Program-made: the position numbers and the translations under genes
Origin: Streptomyces sp. XM4193
GTDB taxonomy: Bacteria; Actinomycetota; Actinomycetes; Streptomycetales; Streptomycetaceae
Assembly (NCBI RefSeq): GCF_023072595.1
Contig: NZ_JALLGK010000002.1
Coordinates: 248,001-312,000, forward strand
DNA: 64,000 nt
Direction: 5' to 3'
Shown: positions 45,622 to 54,586 of the stretch, one piece after another
Layout of the letters: each line of letters starts with the position of its first letter
How positions within the stretch are numbered: position 1 is the stretch's first letter
The notes under the pieces: generated by a model
What the model saw: the letters and a program-made list of their open reading frames with translations, nothing else
What the model was told of the DNA's origin: nothing
The model's database searches: none

Positions 45622-45742
45622 CAGCCGGCTGTGCCCGGGTCGAACTCGACCCGCTCCCTCCCGCTCGCACACCAGTGCCGGGTACCGTGGCGCCGTGGAC
45701 CTCCGCAGGCCGGAGGCAGGGAACTTCTGAGGGAGTGGCACC

Positions 45743-46237
45743 GTGATCTTCGACATCGGGGCGATGGAAGTGGTGGTGCTCATCATCCTGGGCATGCTGC
45801 TCTTCGGACCCGAGAAGCTACCCAAGCTCATTCAGGACATCGTGGGCTTCATCCGCAAGGTGCGTAGCTTCTCGGACACCGCGCGGGACGACATCCGCAA
45901 GGAAATGGGTCCGGAGTTCAAGGACTTCGAGTTCCAAGATCTGCACCCCAAGCGGTTCGCGCAGAAGCATCTGATGGAGAACGACGATCTGGGCATCAAG
46001 GAGCTGCGCGAGAGCCTGGACCTGCGCAAAGAGCTGAACGAGGTCAGCGACGCCGTCAACATCTACAAGAACGGCGGAGGTTCGGACGGTCCGCCGGAGC
46101 TGCTGCGCAAGCCGGAGAGCGAGCAGGCGGCCGAGACGGCCAAGACGCCCAACCTCACAAAGTCTCCTGACCTCTCCAAGCCTGTCAATGGCTCTGCTGC
46201 CGGTACTCCACCGGTTTTCGACCCCGACGCGACCTGA
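45743..46237 (+). CDS. tatB: Twin-arginine translocase subunit TatB
   Basis: A 164-residue TatB: N-terminal helix MEVVVLIILGMLLFGPEKLP with the conserved Gly-Pro-Glu hinge, an amphipathic helix (LIQDIVGFIRKVRSFSD) and a long hydrophilic tail. TatB binds folded Tat substrates with TatC (not in the window). The GTG at 45743 has GAGGGAG ~8 nt upstream. Position after htrA is conserved in actinobacteria. Tail DDIRKEMGPEFKDFEFQDLHPKRF is typical of Streptomyces TatB. Confidence 0.94.
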   Translation: MIFDIGAMEVVVLIILGMLLFGPEKLPKLIQDIVGFIRKVRSFSDTARDDIRKEMGPEFKDFEFQDLHPKRFAQKHLMENDDLGIKELRESLDLRKELNEVSDAVNIYKNGGGSDGPPELLRKPESEQAAETAKTPNLTKSPDLSKPVNGSAAGTPPVFDPDAT

Positions 46238-46494
46238 GCTTTCTGCTGCTCCGCGGGGGTGACGGAGCCCTCTTCGCCCCCTGTTGCCGGTATGCCGAAG
46301 CAAGCGGTGTGATGTCCGTCATGCCCGCCGAGAGCCGTGAAGGTGGCTATCCTCCCTGTGTCCGGGGTCGGTCCCAGGAGCCTGTCCGTGCAACGGAGCG
46401 TCACGCCGCAGCAGTTGAGCGGCAGCTCCGAGCGGAGGGGCGAACGGGGAGCATGACGACCATGACAAACGGGGTACAAGGAGGCTTCGCGCAG

Positions 46495-47160
46495 ATGGAG
46501 ACAACGAGTCGGGCCACAGCGCCTGGGCGCGCCGGCGGTCCGTCCGCTCCGCAGCGGAGAGCGGATACCGCAGAGTTGACGGCGCTGGCGGAGGCGGCGC
46601 AGTTCCCCTGGTACGGACTGGACGAGGCGTTCAGCGGTCGTCGCTGGGTGGGGCAGGTCCGTACGGGCCTCGACGGCACCGTGGAGCACGGAGCCATGGG
46701 GCACGGCGAGGAGCCCTCCCTGCGCTTCGAGACCAACCCCGCGGTGCAGCGCTTCGCCGTGGTCGTCACCGTGGCCACCCGGCCGGTGCGGGCCAGCGCC
46801 GACGGTACGGGTGTGCTGGACGCGACGAGCGGGGCGTCGGCGGCCTGGCTCGCCGGCTCCGGGTTGCTCTCCTGCACCTGGCCGACCCACATGGAGCGTG
46901 CGCTGCGCCAGGCCTGGCTCGACCAGCAGACCGACATCGCCTGGGACCTCGCGGACAACCTCGGCGGTGAGGGCTGGAGCACCCTGTCCCTGCCGGTCGA
47001 CGGCGTGCCCGCGGACTTCCACTACCGCGAGTCCGACTACGGCTGGGTGCTGGCCGGCACGGCAGGCGACAGTGTGCACCTCGGCGCGTACGGCCGCGGC
47101 CTGAGCGCGTACGGGCTGGGATTCAGCGCGGTCAAGGACCTGACGGCGTACAGCGGTTGA
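46495..47160 (+). CDS. Conserved hypothetical protein, 221 residues
   Basis: No family is recognised. The protein is soluble with no signal peptide, and consists of an N-terminal linker (~1-30), then a mixed alpha/beta domain with several Trp/Gly turns (RRWVGQVRTGLDGTVEHGA, WPTHMERALRQAWLDQQTD). AAGGAGG lies 9 nt before the ATG at 46495; ATGs at 46453 and 46462 are alternatives in the same frame. It sits between tatB and convergent mrp. Stable composition and a strong terminator support a real gene. Confidence 0.72.
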   Translation: METTSRATAPGRAGGPSAPQRRADTAELTALAEAAQFPWYGLDEAFSGRRWVGQVRTGLDGTVEHGAMGHGEEPSLRFETNPAVQRFAVVVTVATRPVRASADGTGVLDATSGASAAWLAGSGLLSCTWPTHMERALRQAWLDQQTDIAWDLADNLGGEGWSTLSLPVDGVPADFHYRESDYGWVLAGTAGDSVHLGAYGRGLSAYGLGFSAVKDLTAYSG

Positions 47161-47206
47161 GGCGGATCGGGCAGGCGGCGCCGGCGTCGACCGCGCAGGC
47201 GCCGCG

Positions 47207-47254
47207 GGCATGAGTGGGGCGGACCACCGCGCGGTGGTCCGCCCCACTCATGCC
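47207..47254. terminator. 48-bp perfect palindrome, bidirectional terminator
   Basis: Left arm 47207-47230 (GGCATGAGTGGGGCGGACC then ACCGC) pairs perfectly with 47231-47254, making a 24-bp stem with no unpaired centre except the bases forced into a turn. It lies between convergent stops at 47160 and 47278. Confidence 0.92.
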
Positions 47255-47277
47255 ACCGCCCGCAGTGGGCGGCGGGA

Positions 47278-48450
47278 TCAGAACTTGTTGCTCGGGGTCA
47301 GCCCCAACGACATCCCGGACAGTCCGCGCTGACGGCCGCCGAGCTTGCCCGCGATCGCGCGCAGCGAGGAACCGGCGGGGGAGTCGGGGTCGGTCAGCAC
47401 GACCGGCCGCCCGTCGTCGCCGCCCTCGCGTAGCCGGACGTCGATCGGCACCGAGCCGAGCAGCGGCACCTGAGCGCCGGTGGTCTGGGTCAGGCCGTCC
47501 GCGACCCGCTGACCGCCGCCGCTGCCGAACACGTCGACCATCTCGTCGCAGTGCGGGCAGGGCAGCCCGGACATGTTCTCCACGACGCCGACGATCTTCT
47601 GGTGCGTCTGCACGGCGATGGAGCCCGCGCGCTCGGCGACCTCGGCCGCGGCCTGCTGCGGCGTCGTGACGACCAGGATCTCCGCGTTGGGGATCAACTG
47701 GGCGACGGAGATGGCGATGTCACCGGTGCCGGGGGGAAGGTCCAGCAGCAGCACGTCCAGGTCGCCCCAGTAGACGTCCGCGAGGAACTGCTGCAGTGCG
47801 CGGTGCAGCATCGGGCCGCGCCAGACGACCGGGGCGTTGCCCGGGGTGAACATCCCGATGGAGATGACCTTCACGCCGTTCGCCGACGGCGGCATGATCA
47901 TGTCCTCGACCTGGGTCGGGCGGCCTTCCGCGCCGAGCATCCGGGGCACCGAGTGGCCGTAGATGTCGGCGTCGACGACACCGACCTTGAGCCCGTCGTC
48001 GGCCATCGCCGCGGCGAGGTTGACCGTCACCGAGGACTTGCCGACGCCGCCCTTGCCGGAGGCCACGCAGTACACCCGCGTCAGGGAGTTGGGCTGGGCG
48101 AAGGGCACCTCGCGCTCGGTCTTGCCGCCGCGCAGGGTGTCGGCGAGCTCGCGCCGCTGCTCGTCGCTCATCACGTCGAGCGTGACGGTGACCGCGGTGA
48201 CGCCTTCGACGCGTTCGACGGCCTCGGTGACGCGGGAGGTGATGGTCTCGCGCATCGGGCAGCCGGAGACCGTGAGGAAGACCTCCACAGCGACGGCGCC
48301 GCCGGCGGTGATGCCGACCGATTTGATCATGCCCAGCTCGGTCAGGGGCCGGTTGATCTCCGGGTCGTTCACCGTCGCCAGCGCGGCGCGCACCGAGTCC
48401 TCGGTGGGGAGTGATTCGCCGGACGCGGGCCCGTACGTGTCGGTAGCCAT
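47278..48450 (-). CDS. mrp: Mrp/NBP35-family iron-sulfur cluster carrier ATPase
   Basis: A 390-residue P-loop protein. An N-terminal DUF59/MIP18-like domain (ALATVNDPEINRPLTELGM, SGCPMRETI) is followed by deviant Walker A SGKGGVGKSS at 131-140, ATPase motifs VDADIYGHSVPRML and DLPPGTGD, and a CPHC pair near residue 300 that binds a bridging 4Fe-4S cluster in the dimer. It delivers clusters to apoproteins in the cytosol. The start at 48450 follows a TACCAT -10 box 6 nt away (minus strand), so it is leaderless. The longer frame to 48567 is rejected. Confidence 0.93.
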   Translation of the reverse strand: MATDTYGPASGESLPTEDSVRAALATVNDPEINRPLTELGMIKSVGITAGGAVAVEVFLTVSGCPMRETITSRVTEAVERVEGVTAVTVTLDVMSDEQRRELADTLRGGKTEREVPFAQPNSLTRVYCVASGKGGVGKSSVTVNLAAAMADDGLKVGVVDADIYGHSVPRMLGAEGRPTQVEDMIMPPSANGVKVISIGMFTPGNAPVVWRGPMLHRALQQFLADVYWGDLDVLLLDLPPGTGDIAISVAQLIPNAEILVVTTPQQAAAEVAERAGSIAVQTHQKIVGVVENMSGLPCPHCDEMVDVFGSGGGQRVADGLTQTTGAQVPLLGSVPIDVRLREGGDDGRPVVLTDPDSPAGSSLRAIAGKLGGRQRGLSGMSLGLTPSNKF

Positions 48451-48456
48451 ACGTCG

Positions 48457-48462
48457 ATGGTA
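48457..48462 (-). promoter_or_regulatory. -10 box of leaderless mrp mRNA
   Basis: TACCAT on the minus strand, 6 nt before the ATG at 48450. Confidence 0.5.
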
Positions 48463-48557
48463 CGGCGCCCCGGGGGTTCCACTGAATGGTCCCCGGGCGC
48501 GAAAAGGTAAGGTGCCGTCTGCTCCGACAACCGTGGGACCCGGGAGGACGAACGTCT

Positions 48558-49343
48558 GTGAGCGCACACTCCGAGCGAGTACCTCCCTCTCGAGCCGTGT
48601 GCCGCTCGGCGATCGCTCTGGGGCTGGTGCTCCTCACCGGTGCGATGACCGGCTGTGGCGAGGAGCAGGACCCCGACGAGGGCACCAACGGAGTGGGCAA
48701 ACTCACCGCCAAGCAGATCGAGGCCAAGGCCCGCAAGAGCGCCGAGAGCGCCGACGCGGTGCGGCTGTCGGGCACGGTGGTCAGCAAGGGCAGCTCGTAC
48801 CGGATCGACATGCGGCTGAAGGAGAACGGCGGCGTCGGCGAGGTCTCCGCCAAGGACGGGCCGCGCTTCGAGCTGCTGCGGCTCGCCGAATCGCTCTACC
48901 TCAAGGCGGACGCCGACTTCTGGGCCCACGACGGCAAGGGCGGCAAGCAGAGCGCTGCCGACAAGCAGGCCGCCGGCAAGCTGGAGGGCAAGTACGTACG
49001 CGTCCACTCCGAGGACCCCTCGTACAAGCAGCTGAGCGCCTTCACCGATATGAAGGTGCTGCTGGAGGGGCTGTTGAGCCTGGACGGCGAGCGCGAGGTC
49101 GGGGAGCGCAACGAGATCGGCGGCGTACGCACCGTGCAGGTCATGGCCGGTGAGGGTGGTGGCGGAACCCTGGACGTGGCGCTGGTCGGCAAGCCCTACC
49201 CGCTGCGTCTGGAGCGCGGTGGCGGGGCCGGTGTGGTGGAGATGGCCGAGTGGGGCAAGGACTTCACCCTGCGCAAGCCGAAGAAGGAGCAGACCGTCGA
49301 CCACGGCGAGCCGGGCGCGGGAAGCGGTCTCAGCGGCGGCTGA
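48558..49343 (+). CDS. Secreted lipoprotein, LppX/LprG-like
   Basis: A 261-residue lipoprotein with an export signal (AIALGLVLLTGAMTGC) and acylated Cys33. The mature domain (~60-230) has the pattern of LolA/LppX/LprAFG-type proteins: conserved SGTVVSKGSSYRIDMRL, FTDMKVLLEGLL, GTLDVALVGKPYPLRLE. The family carries lipids or lipoproteins in mycobacteria. Assignment to it is by pattern and thus tentative. GGGAGGACG precedes the GTG at 48558. It is divergent from mrp. Confidence 0.78.
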   Translation: MSAHSERVPPSRAVCRSAIALGLVLLTGAMTGCGEEQDPDEGTNGVGKLTAKQIEAKARKSAESADAVRLSGTVVSKGSSYRIDMRLKENGGVGEVSAKDGPRFELLRLAESLYLKADADFWAHDGKGGKQSAADKQAAGKLEGKYVRVHSEDPSYKQLSAFTDMKVLLEGLLSLDGEREVGERNEIGGVRTVQVMAGEGGGGTLDVALVGKPYPLRLERGGGAGVVEMAEWGKDFTLRKPKKEQTVDHGEPGAGSGLSGG

Positions 49344-49441
49344 ACGCAACTGCGCGTGCTCGTAGGGGAGTTGGGCCCGGCGGACCCGGCGCGCGTCTCA
49401 CTGCGGCGCACAGCGGCTGTCGACCTCCGCGCCCGTCGGCG

Positions 49442-49540
49442 CGTACGGCGGCGGGGCGCGAACGAAGCTGCCACCGGGACGAGCCGCCCACCGCGGACGG
49501 GCTTTCCGCTGATCGGGCCGTACGGCGGCGGGGCGCGAAC
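49442..49540. repeat. Direct repeat of 22 bp in an intergenic region
   Basis: The 22-base sequence starting CGTACGGCGGCGGGGCG occurs identically at 49442-49463 and 49519-49540, 77 bp apart centre to centre, between two convergent genes. Confidence 0.95.
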
Positions 49541-49565
49541 TCCGGGAACTCGCGGTCGTCCGGGC

Positions 49566-50102
49566 CTACTTCCGCCGGCGGCGGAAGAGCAGCTTCGGCA
49601 ACCCGGCCGGCGCCGGGTTCCGGGTGGTGGCCGGGGTCGGGAGCGGTACGGCCGCGGTGGAGCCGTCCGGCATCGCACCGGGACGCTGCGTCGGCTCGCC
49701 CGCGGGCTCCAGCCGGAGCACCCGGCATTCGGAGGCCCAACGAGCGGTCAGATTCTCCGAGTCGGGGGCGTTGAGCCGCTTGCCCTTCAGCTCGGTCACC
49801 GCCGCTTCCCACTCCGGCGAGCGGGGCGCCAGCTCCGTGACGCGAGCCGGCCAGGCGACCAGCCGGCCGCCCTTGTCCTTGCTGCGCGCCGTCACCGTGG
49901 CGGTGTTGCCCTCCGTCAGCCCCAGCCCGTCGACCGGCTGTTCGCCCGGGCCCGTCACCAGGCACACCGCACCCTCGTGCCACACGTGCCACAGCGCGCG
50001 CGAAGGGCCGTAGGGCCCGCGCACCCAGAGCAGCCCGGACTTCTTGGCCGTCTCCTCGATCAGTGCCCGCGAGAGGAGTGGCTGATCAGCGGTCTCGGTC
50101 AT
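49566..50102 (-). CDS. Conserved hypothetical protein, possibly FMN-binding split barrel
   Basis: A 178-residue soluble protein: helix, then SGLLWVRGPYGPSRALWHVWHEGAVCLVTGPGEQ and ATVTARSKDKGGRLVAWPARV, reminiscent of pyridoxamine-phosphate-oxidase-like split barrels, followed by a helical segment with WEAAVTEL and a Pro-rich basic tail ending LLFRRRRK. No cofactor residues can be confirmed. It is transcribed on the minus strand after corA, 210 nt apart. The ATG at 50102 lacks a strong ribosome site. Confidence 0.72.
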   Translation of the reverse strand: MTETADQPLLSRALIEETAKKSGLLWVRGPYGPSRALWHVWHEGAVCLVTGPGEQPVDGLGLTEGNTATVTARSKDKGGRLVAWPARVTELAPRSPEWEAAVTELKGKRLNAPDSENLTARWASECRVLRLEPAGEPTQRPGAMPDGSTAAVPLPTPATTRNPAPAGLPKLLFRRRRK

Positions 50103-50312
50103 GCGCCGACCCTATCGCGGGGCCCGAACATCCGAAGGCGGAGGCGGTTCCGTCCGCTGCGGGGAGCCGGCAGCGCAGCGCGCGGCCCGCGCACCGGACG
50201 CGCACACACCTCCGCACCCCGGACTCCGCACCCCGACTTCACACCGATCCGCACATCGACCCGCAGCCGACTCCGCTCCCCGGTCGTGCACTTGGCGAGG
50301 ACCGGAAGCGGA

Positions 50313-51446
50313 TCAGAGCCAGCCGTTGCGCCTGAAGCCCCGGTGAATGGCGAAGCACGCGGCGCAGATGAACGCCATCACCATCGGATATCCGTACGTC
50401 CACTCCGTCTCCGGCATGACCTCGAAGTTCATGCCGTACACCCCGGCGATCATCGTCGGTACGGCGAAGATCGCGGCCCAGGCGGTGATCTTGCGCATGT
50501 CCTCGTTCTGCGCGACCGTGGCCTGCGCCAGGTTGGCCTGGAGAATGGAGTTGAGCAGGTCGTCGAAGGAGAGCACCTGCTCGTTCACCCTGGCCAGATG
50601 GTCGGCCACATCGCGGAAGTACTTCTGGATGTCCGGCTCGATCATTGTCATCGGCCGCTCGCTGAGCTGACGCATGGGCCGCAGCAGTGGGGAGACGGCG
50701 CGCTTGAACTCCAGCACCTCGCGCTTGAGCTGGTAGATGCGGCCCGCGTCACCGCCGCGACGCCCGGCCGCGCCCGACTGCGAGAAGACGTCGATCTCCA
50801 CCTCGTCGATGTCCTCTTGGACGGCTGCCGCCACCGCGAGGTAACCGTCCACCACCTGGTCGGCGATCGCGTGCAGCACCGCGCTCGGTCCTGCCGCGAG
50901 GCGCTCGCTGTCCTGCTCCAGCCGGTGTCGGAGCGCCCGCAGCGAGCCCTGCACGCCGTGCCGCACGGTGATGATGTAGTCGAGCCCCGTGAAGCAGGCG
51001 ACCTCGCCCGTCTCCACCACCTGCGCGGCGGCGCGCTCCTGCTCGACCGCGCCGGCGGTGAGCGCGCGATTCACGTAGTGGACCGTCTTGAAGACGGTGA
51101 AGACCGAGTCGTCGTACCGCTCCAGCTTGGGCCGCTGGTGGGCCTGCACCGCGTCCTCCACCGCCAGCGGGTGCAGGCCGAACTCGGCGGCGATTCCGGC
51201 GAACTCGGCCTCCGTCGGTTCGTGCAGCCCGATCCAGACGAACTCCCCGGTGCCCCGGCGCACCTGCCGCAGCGCCTCCTCCGGACGCAGGCACTCCGCG
51301 ACCCGCCGCCCCTCGCGGTACACGGCGCAGTCCACCACCGCGCTCGGCAGCGCGACGGTGGAACCGAGCGGCCTCTCGTGCGGTGTCCGACGCTCGCGCC
51401 GCAACGAGGGACGGACGACAGAACGCAGTTCACGGATCATCGACAT
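50313..51446 (-). CDS. corA: CorA-family magnesium/cobalt transporter
   Basis: A 377-residue divalent cation channel. The large cytoplasmic funnel domain ends in a long helix. Two C-terminal membrane helices follow, with the hallmark selectivity motif Tyr-Gly-Met-Asn (YGMNFEVMPE) and a basic tail RGFRRNGWL. AAGGAG is 6 nt before the ATG at 51446 (minus strand). It conducts Mg2+ (Co2+ and Ni2+ secondarily). It is oriented away from the SUFU gene, with a 493-bp gap between. Confidence 0.95.
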   Translation of the reverse strand: MSMIRELRSVVRPSLRRERRTPHERPLGSTVALPSAVVDCAVYREGRRVAECLRPEEALRQVRRGTGEFVWIGLHEPTEAEFAGIAAEFGLHPLAVEDAVQAHQRPKLERYDDSVFTVFKTVHYVNRALTAGAVEQERAAAQVVETGEVACFTGLDYIITVRHGVQGSLRALRHRLEQDSERLAAGPSAVLHAIADQVVDGYLAVAAAVQEDIDEVEIDVFSQSGAAGRRGGDAGRIYQLKREVLEFKRAVSPLLRPMRQLSERPMTMIEPDIQKYFRDVADHLARVNEQVLSFDDLLNSILQANLAQATVAQNEDMRKITAWAAIFAVPTMIAGVYGMNFEVMPETEWTYGYPMVMAFICAACFAIHRGFRRNGWL

Positions 51447-51939
51447 GCGGAACTCCTTCGCGGGGCGCGGGAGGACGGTGGCGGTGTGGACCGTCAGCGG
51501 CGAGGAGTGCGCAGGGCGTGCGGGGGAATGCCGGGTCCGCGGGGCTTGGCCGGTCCCGTTTCAGGGAGCGGCCCGCAGGGCTACGACGAAAGCGCGAGTG
51601 GAAAACAGACGCGGAACGTAGCTGCGGTAAGTCGCCGAGAGGTCGTGGTGTGCACCATCGGACCGGATTCTCCGGGCGTTGCCGAGCGAGTCAGGACGCT
51701 GCCGGATCGGGAGAGTGGCTGCTGCCGGATGGTCGACTGGGAAGATCCACGAGAGCCCCACCTCCTCCGGCCAGTCCCCTCTCGGGGAAGATCAGCAATG
51801 CCTGACGGACGCTCAACGGTAACACTGGCACAGGGGCCCGAAAGCCGCATCCGGCCTGCTCTCGGGCGGCTCTTTGCTCAATCCATACCAGCCCGTTGCC
51901 GCCTCCACCGGCCCGGCCTGCACGCCATAAACTCGCCGT
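51447..51939. other. 493-bp divergent promoter region (corA / SUFU gene)
   Basis: It contains the corA ribosome site at 51453-51458 on the minus strand and the leaderless -10 box of the SUFU gene near 51930. A repeated GCTGCCGGAT is present at 51698 and 51721. I see no gene; short frames are unsupported by ribosome sites. A Mg-sensing leader is conceivable for corA but no riboswitch pattern is visible. Confidence 0.45.
51928..51933 (+). promoter_or_regulatory. -10 box of leaderless SUFU-domain gene
   Basis: TAAACT, 6 nt before the ATG at 51940. Confidence 0.55.
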
Positions 51940-52575
51940 ATGAATCGCGTTCTCGAACTGGTGGAAGCCCGGCTGGTCAGCGAGCTGGGGGAGCCCGACG
52001 CACGTGCTGCGGTGACCTTCCTCGGCACCGAGCGGATCGAGGTGCTGCGGTTCACCGCCGACAGCGCCGAGGGACCCGTGCTGCGGTACGCCACCCTCGG
52101 CATGTCGGGAGCGCCGATGACCGATCCGACCGCGGCGCTCGCCGATCCGGACCGCGGGCCACGCGCCGAACTGCTGCTCTCCGTACGCCCCCTGAGCCGG
52201 TCCGGTGCGCGATCCGCCACCTCCGAGGACGTTCCCGACACCGACAAACTGCTCCGACCGCTTGCGGTGTTGGCCGCCTCTCCGCAGGTGGAGGGCGTCG
52301 TCGTGGCGCCGGGAGCCTCGCTGGACGTGGGTGAGCCGCTGTGGCCCGGCGCTCCGTTCACCTCGGTGCTGGTCGCCGAATCGGGTGGCCTGGTAACGGA
52401 CTTGGAGCTGGAAGAACCACACGATCCGGTGCGTTTTCTGCCGTTGCTCCCGATGACGCCCAACGAGGCGGCGTGGAAGCGGGTTCACGGTGCCCAGGCG
52501 CTGGAGGAGCGCTGGCTCGCCGAGGGCACGGATCTGCGCGATCCGGCGCGCCGGTCGGTACCACTGACCGGGTGA
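51940..52575 (+). CDS. SUFU (suppressor of fused)-domain protein
   Basis: A 211-residue cytoplasmic protein matching the bacterial SUFU domain: EVLRFTADSAEGPVLRYATLGMSGAPM, RAELLLSVRPL, PFTSVLVAESGG, LPMTPNEAAWKRVHGAQALEERW. Bacterial SUFU-domain proteins are often immunity or toxin-linked factors, but here the gene is solitary and leaderless in a core region, so a housekeeping role is more likely. The next gene begins 43 bp later in the same direction. Confidence 0.85.
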   Translation: MNRVLELVEARLVSELGEPDARAAVTFLGTERIEVLRFTADSAEGPVLRYATLGMSGAPMTDPTAALADPDRGPRAELLLSVRPLSRSGARSATSEDVPDTDKLLRPLAVLAASPQVEGVVVAPGASLDVGEPLWPGAPFTSVLVAESGGLVTDLELEEPHDPVRFLPLLPMTPNEAAWKRVHGAQALEERWLAEGTDLRDPARRSVPLTG

Positions 52576-52618
52576 CCGTCCTTGACGAAGGGCCCCGGGG
52601 ATAGGACCGTAAGGCCCC

Positions 52619-53257
52619 ATGAGGGGCGAACCGAGTTGCCCGAAATGCGGTGGTCGGGTCAGGGCGCCCGGCCTTTTTGACGACTCCTGGCAGTGCGACG
52701 AGCACGGCACCGTGCATCCGTTGCAACCAGTGGTCCCGCCAAGCGTGGAAGCGCTCGGCGTGGTGGTCAGCCGCACCCGGGTTCCGGTCTGGATGCCGTG
52801 GCCGCTGCCGCTCGGCTGGCTCTACACGGGAGTGGCGTCGGCGGGCGACGACCGCAGCGGGGGCCGAGCCACCGCGGTCGCCTGTTCGGGACCCGGACCG
52901 CTGGGCGGGCCGGGGGAGTTGCTGCTGATCGCCGAGGAACTGGGCGTCGGCCTGGGCGCGCGGTACGCCGGCATCCCGGGACCCGACCCCGGCCCTGCGC
53001 TGGCGATGGGCGAGGCGCCCCGCACGAAGGTTTTCGCGGCCGGACGCCCGACCCCGCTGTGGCAGGTCCACGGAGCGCCCGAGGACCGCGCGGTCTTCGC
53101 CGGAGAGGCCCGCGGACTGTGGTTGTGGGCGGTCGTGTGGCCGATGGAGTCCGGGATGGTCCTCTACGACGATCTGATACTGACCGATCTGCGCGACGCC
53201 GGTGCCGAGGTCGACCTGCTGCCCTGCGGCGCACTCTCGCCCCGACTGCTCGACTGA
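52619..53257 (+). CDS. DUF6758-like protein with N-terminal zinc ribbon
   Basis: A 212-residue protein. N-terminal CPKCGGRV with Cys26 and His29 later suggests a small zinc site (CPKC...C-x2-H). The rest is mixed alpha/beta: VSRTRVPVWMPWPLPLGWLY, GPGELLLIAEELGVGLGARYAGIPG, AVVWPMESGMVLYDDLIL. It follows the SUFU gene, with TTGACG at 52582 and GACCGT at 52605 giving a 17-nt spacer and a start at or near the ATG. Function unknown; conserved in Streptomyces beside the PHP gene, from memory. Confidence 0.75.
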   Translation: MRGEPSCPKCGGRVRAPGLFDDSWQCDEHGTVHPLQPVVPPSVEALGVVVSRTRVPVWMPWPLPLGWLYTGVASAGDDRSGGRATAVACSGPGPLGGPGELLLIAEELGVGLGARYAGIPGPDPGPALAMGEAPRTKVFAAGRPTPLWQVHGAPEDRAVFAGEARGLWLWAVVWPMESGMVLYDDLILTDLRDAGAEVDLLPCGALSPRLLD

Positions 53258-53508
53258 TCTCCCGGCCGTCCGCCCGGACGCCCCTCCGACGACGTGCCAA
53301 CGACGGCTCGTACCAACGCCGGCTCGTAGACCGCCGGCGCGTCTGCGATACGGCGCGTCCGTTCGGCACGTCGGCAGGGCTCCGCAGGCTCCGCGAGGTC
53401 GCCGCGTCCGTCCGAACGTCCCGACGTCCCGCCCGCCGGCCGCGGGCACGCCGCCGGACCGTGTCCGGCCTCACGCCGAACCCGGCCCGGCACCGGTCGC
53501 CGCCTCGA

Positions 53509-53514
53509 TAGAAT
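53509..53514 (+). promoter_or_regulatory. -10 box of the PHP phosphoesterase gene
   Basis: TAGAAT, one base from TATAAT, 36 nt before the GTG at 53551. The predicted leader of ~30 nt includes GGGAG. Confidence 0.5.
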
Positions 53515-53550
53515 CGCTGTCGTCCTGTCCGCCGAACACCGGGAGCCGCT

Positions 53551-54396
53551 GTGCGCATCGATCTGCACACGCACTCCACCGCTTCGGACGGTACGGACAC
53601 CCCCGCCGAGCTGGTGCGCAACGCCGCCGCACGCGGTCTGGACGTCGTCGCGCTCACCGACCACGACACCGTCGCCGGCCACCGGGAGGCCGCGGAGGCA
53701 CTGCCGTCCGGGCTGACGCTGGTCACCGGAACCGAGTTCTCCTGCCGGCTGAACGGTGTGAGTCTGCATCTGCTCGGCTACCTCTTCGACCCAGCCGAGC
53801 CCGAACTCGCCCGCGAACGCGATCTGTTGCGGGACGACCGGGTTCCGCGCGCCCGGGGCATCGTCGACAGACTGCGACAGCTCGGCGTGCCGATCACCTG
53901 GAACCGGGTGCTGGAGATCGCGGGGGACGGCAGCATCGGACGGCCGCACATCGCCACCGCCATGGTGGAGAGCGGCGTGGTGAACTCCGTCTCGGACGCC
54001 TTCACTTCGGAGTGGATCGGCGGTGACGGGCGGGCCTACGTGGAGAAACACGAGCTGGACCCCTTCCGTGCGGTCCGCATGATCAGAGCCGCCGGCGGCG
54101 TATCGGTCTTCGCACATCCCCTCGCGGCGAAACGCGGGCAGTGCGTGCCGGAGAGCGCCATCGCGGAGCTGGCCGAGGCAGGACTGGACGGCATCGAGGT
54201 GGACCACCCGGAGCAGGATCGGGACGTCAGAGCCAGACTGCGCGGGCTCGCCGGCGAACTCGGCCTGCTCACCACCGGCTCCAGCGACTACCACGGCGCT
54301 CGGAAAGCCTGCCAGCTCGGCGAGCACACCACAGAGCCCGATGTGTACGTCCAGATCGCCGACCGCGGCTCAGGCGCCGCGCCGCTGACCGGCTGA
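53551..54396 (+). CDS. PHP-domain phosphoesterase (RNase AM / nucleotide phosphatase type)
   Basis: A 281-residue metallo-phosphoesterase. His6 and His8 (HTHST) and LTDHDTVAGH give the first metal ligands; FAHPLAAKRG, EVDHPEQDR and GSSDYHG the later ones. YciV/RnaAM-like enzymes hydrolyse 3',5'-bisnucleotides and trim the 5' ends of rRNA. GTG at 53551 follows CGGGAG. It ends 190 bp before marC. Confidence 0.9.
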   Translation: MRIDLHTHSTASDGTDTPAELVRNAAARGLDVVALTDHDTVAGHREAAEALPSGLTLVTGTEFSCRLNGVSLHLLGYLFDPAEPELARERDLLRDDRVPRARGIVDRLRQLGVPITWNRVLEIAGDGSIGRPHIATAMVESGVVNSVSDAFTSEWIGGDGRAYVEKHELDPFRAVRMIRAAGGVSVFAHPLAAKRGQCVPESAIAELAEAGLDGIEVDHPEQDRDVRARLRGLAGELGLLTTGSSDYHGARKACQLGEHTTEPDVYVQIADRGSGAAPLTG

Positions 54397-54586
54397 ACCA
54401 CCGCTCCCGTGCCGCGGCCCGGCACCTCTCGCGCACTGCCCGGCGGTTCGCGCCCGTCCTTGCGCGCCCGTTCCCGCGCCGACCGCGTCCGGTGACCGCA
54501 GCGCGTCTGCCGAGGACGTCGGGCTGTTCGCTGCGCGCGCTGTCGCACTCACTCCCAAACCGTTCGCACCCATTCGAGGCCCCACC

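Noticed and set aside
51581..51850. Minus-strand frame in the corA/SUFU gap
   Set aside because: No ribosome site, Arg/Ser-rich composition and it covers the divergent promoter region.
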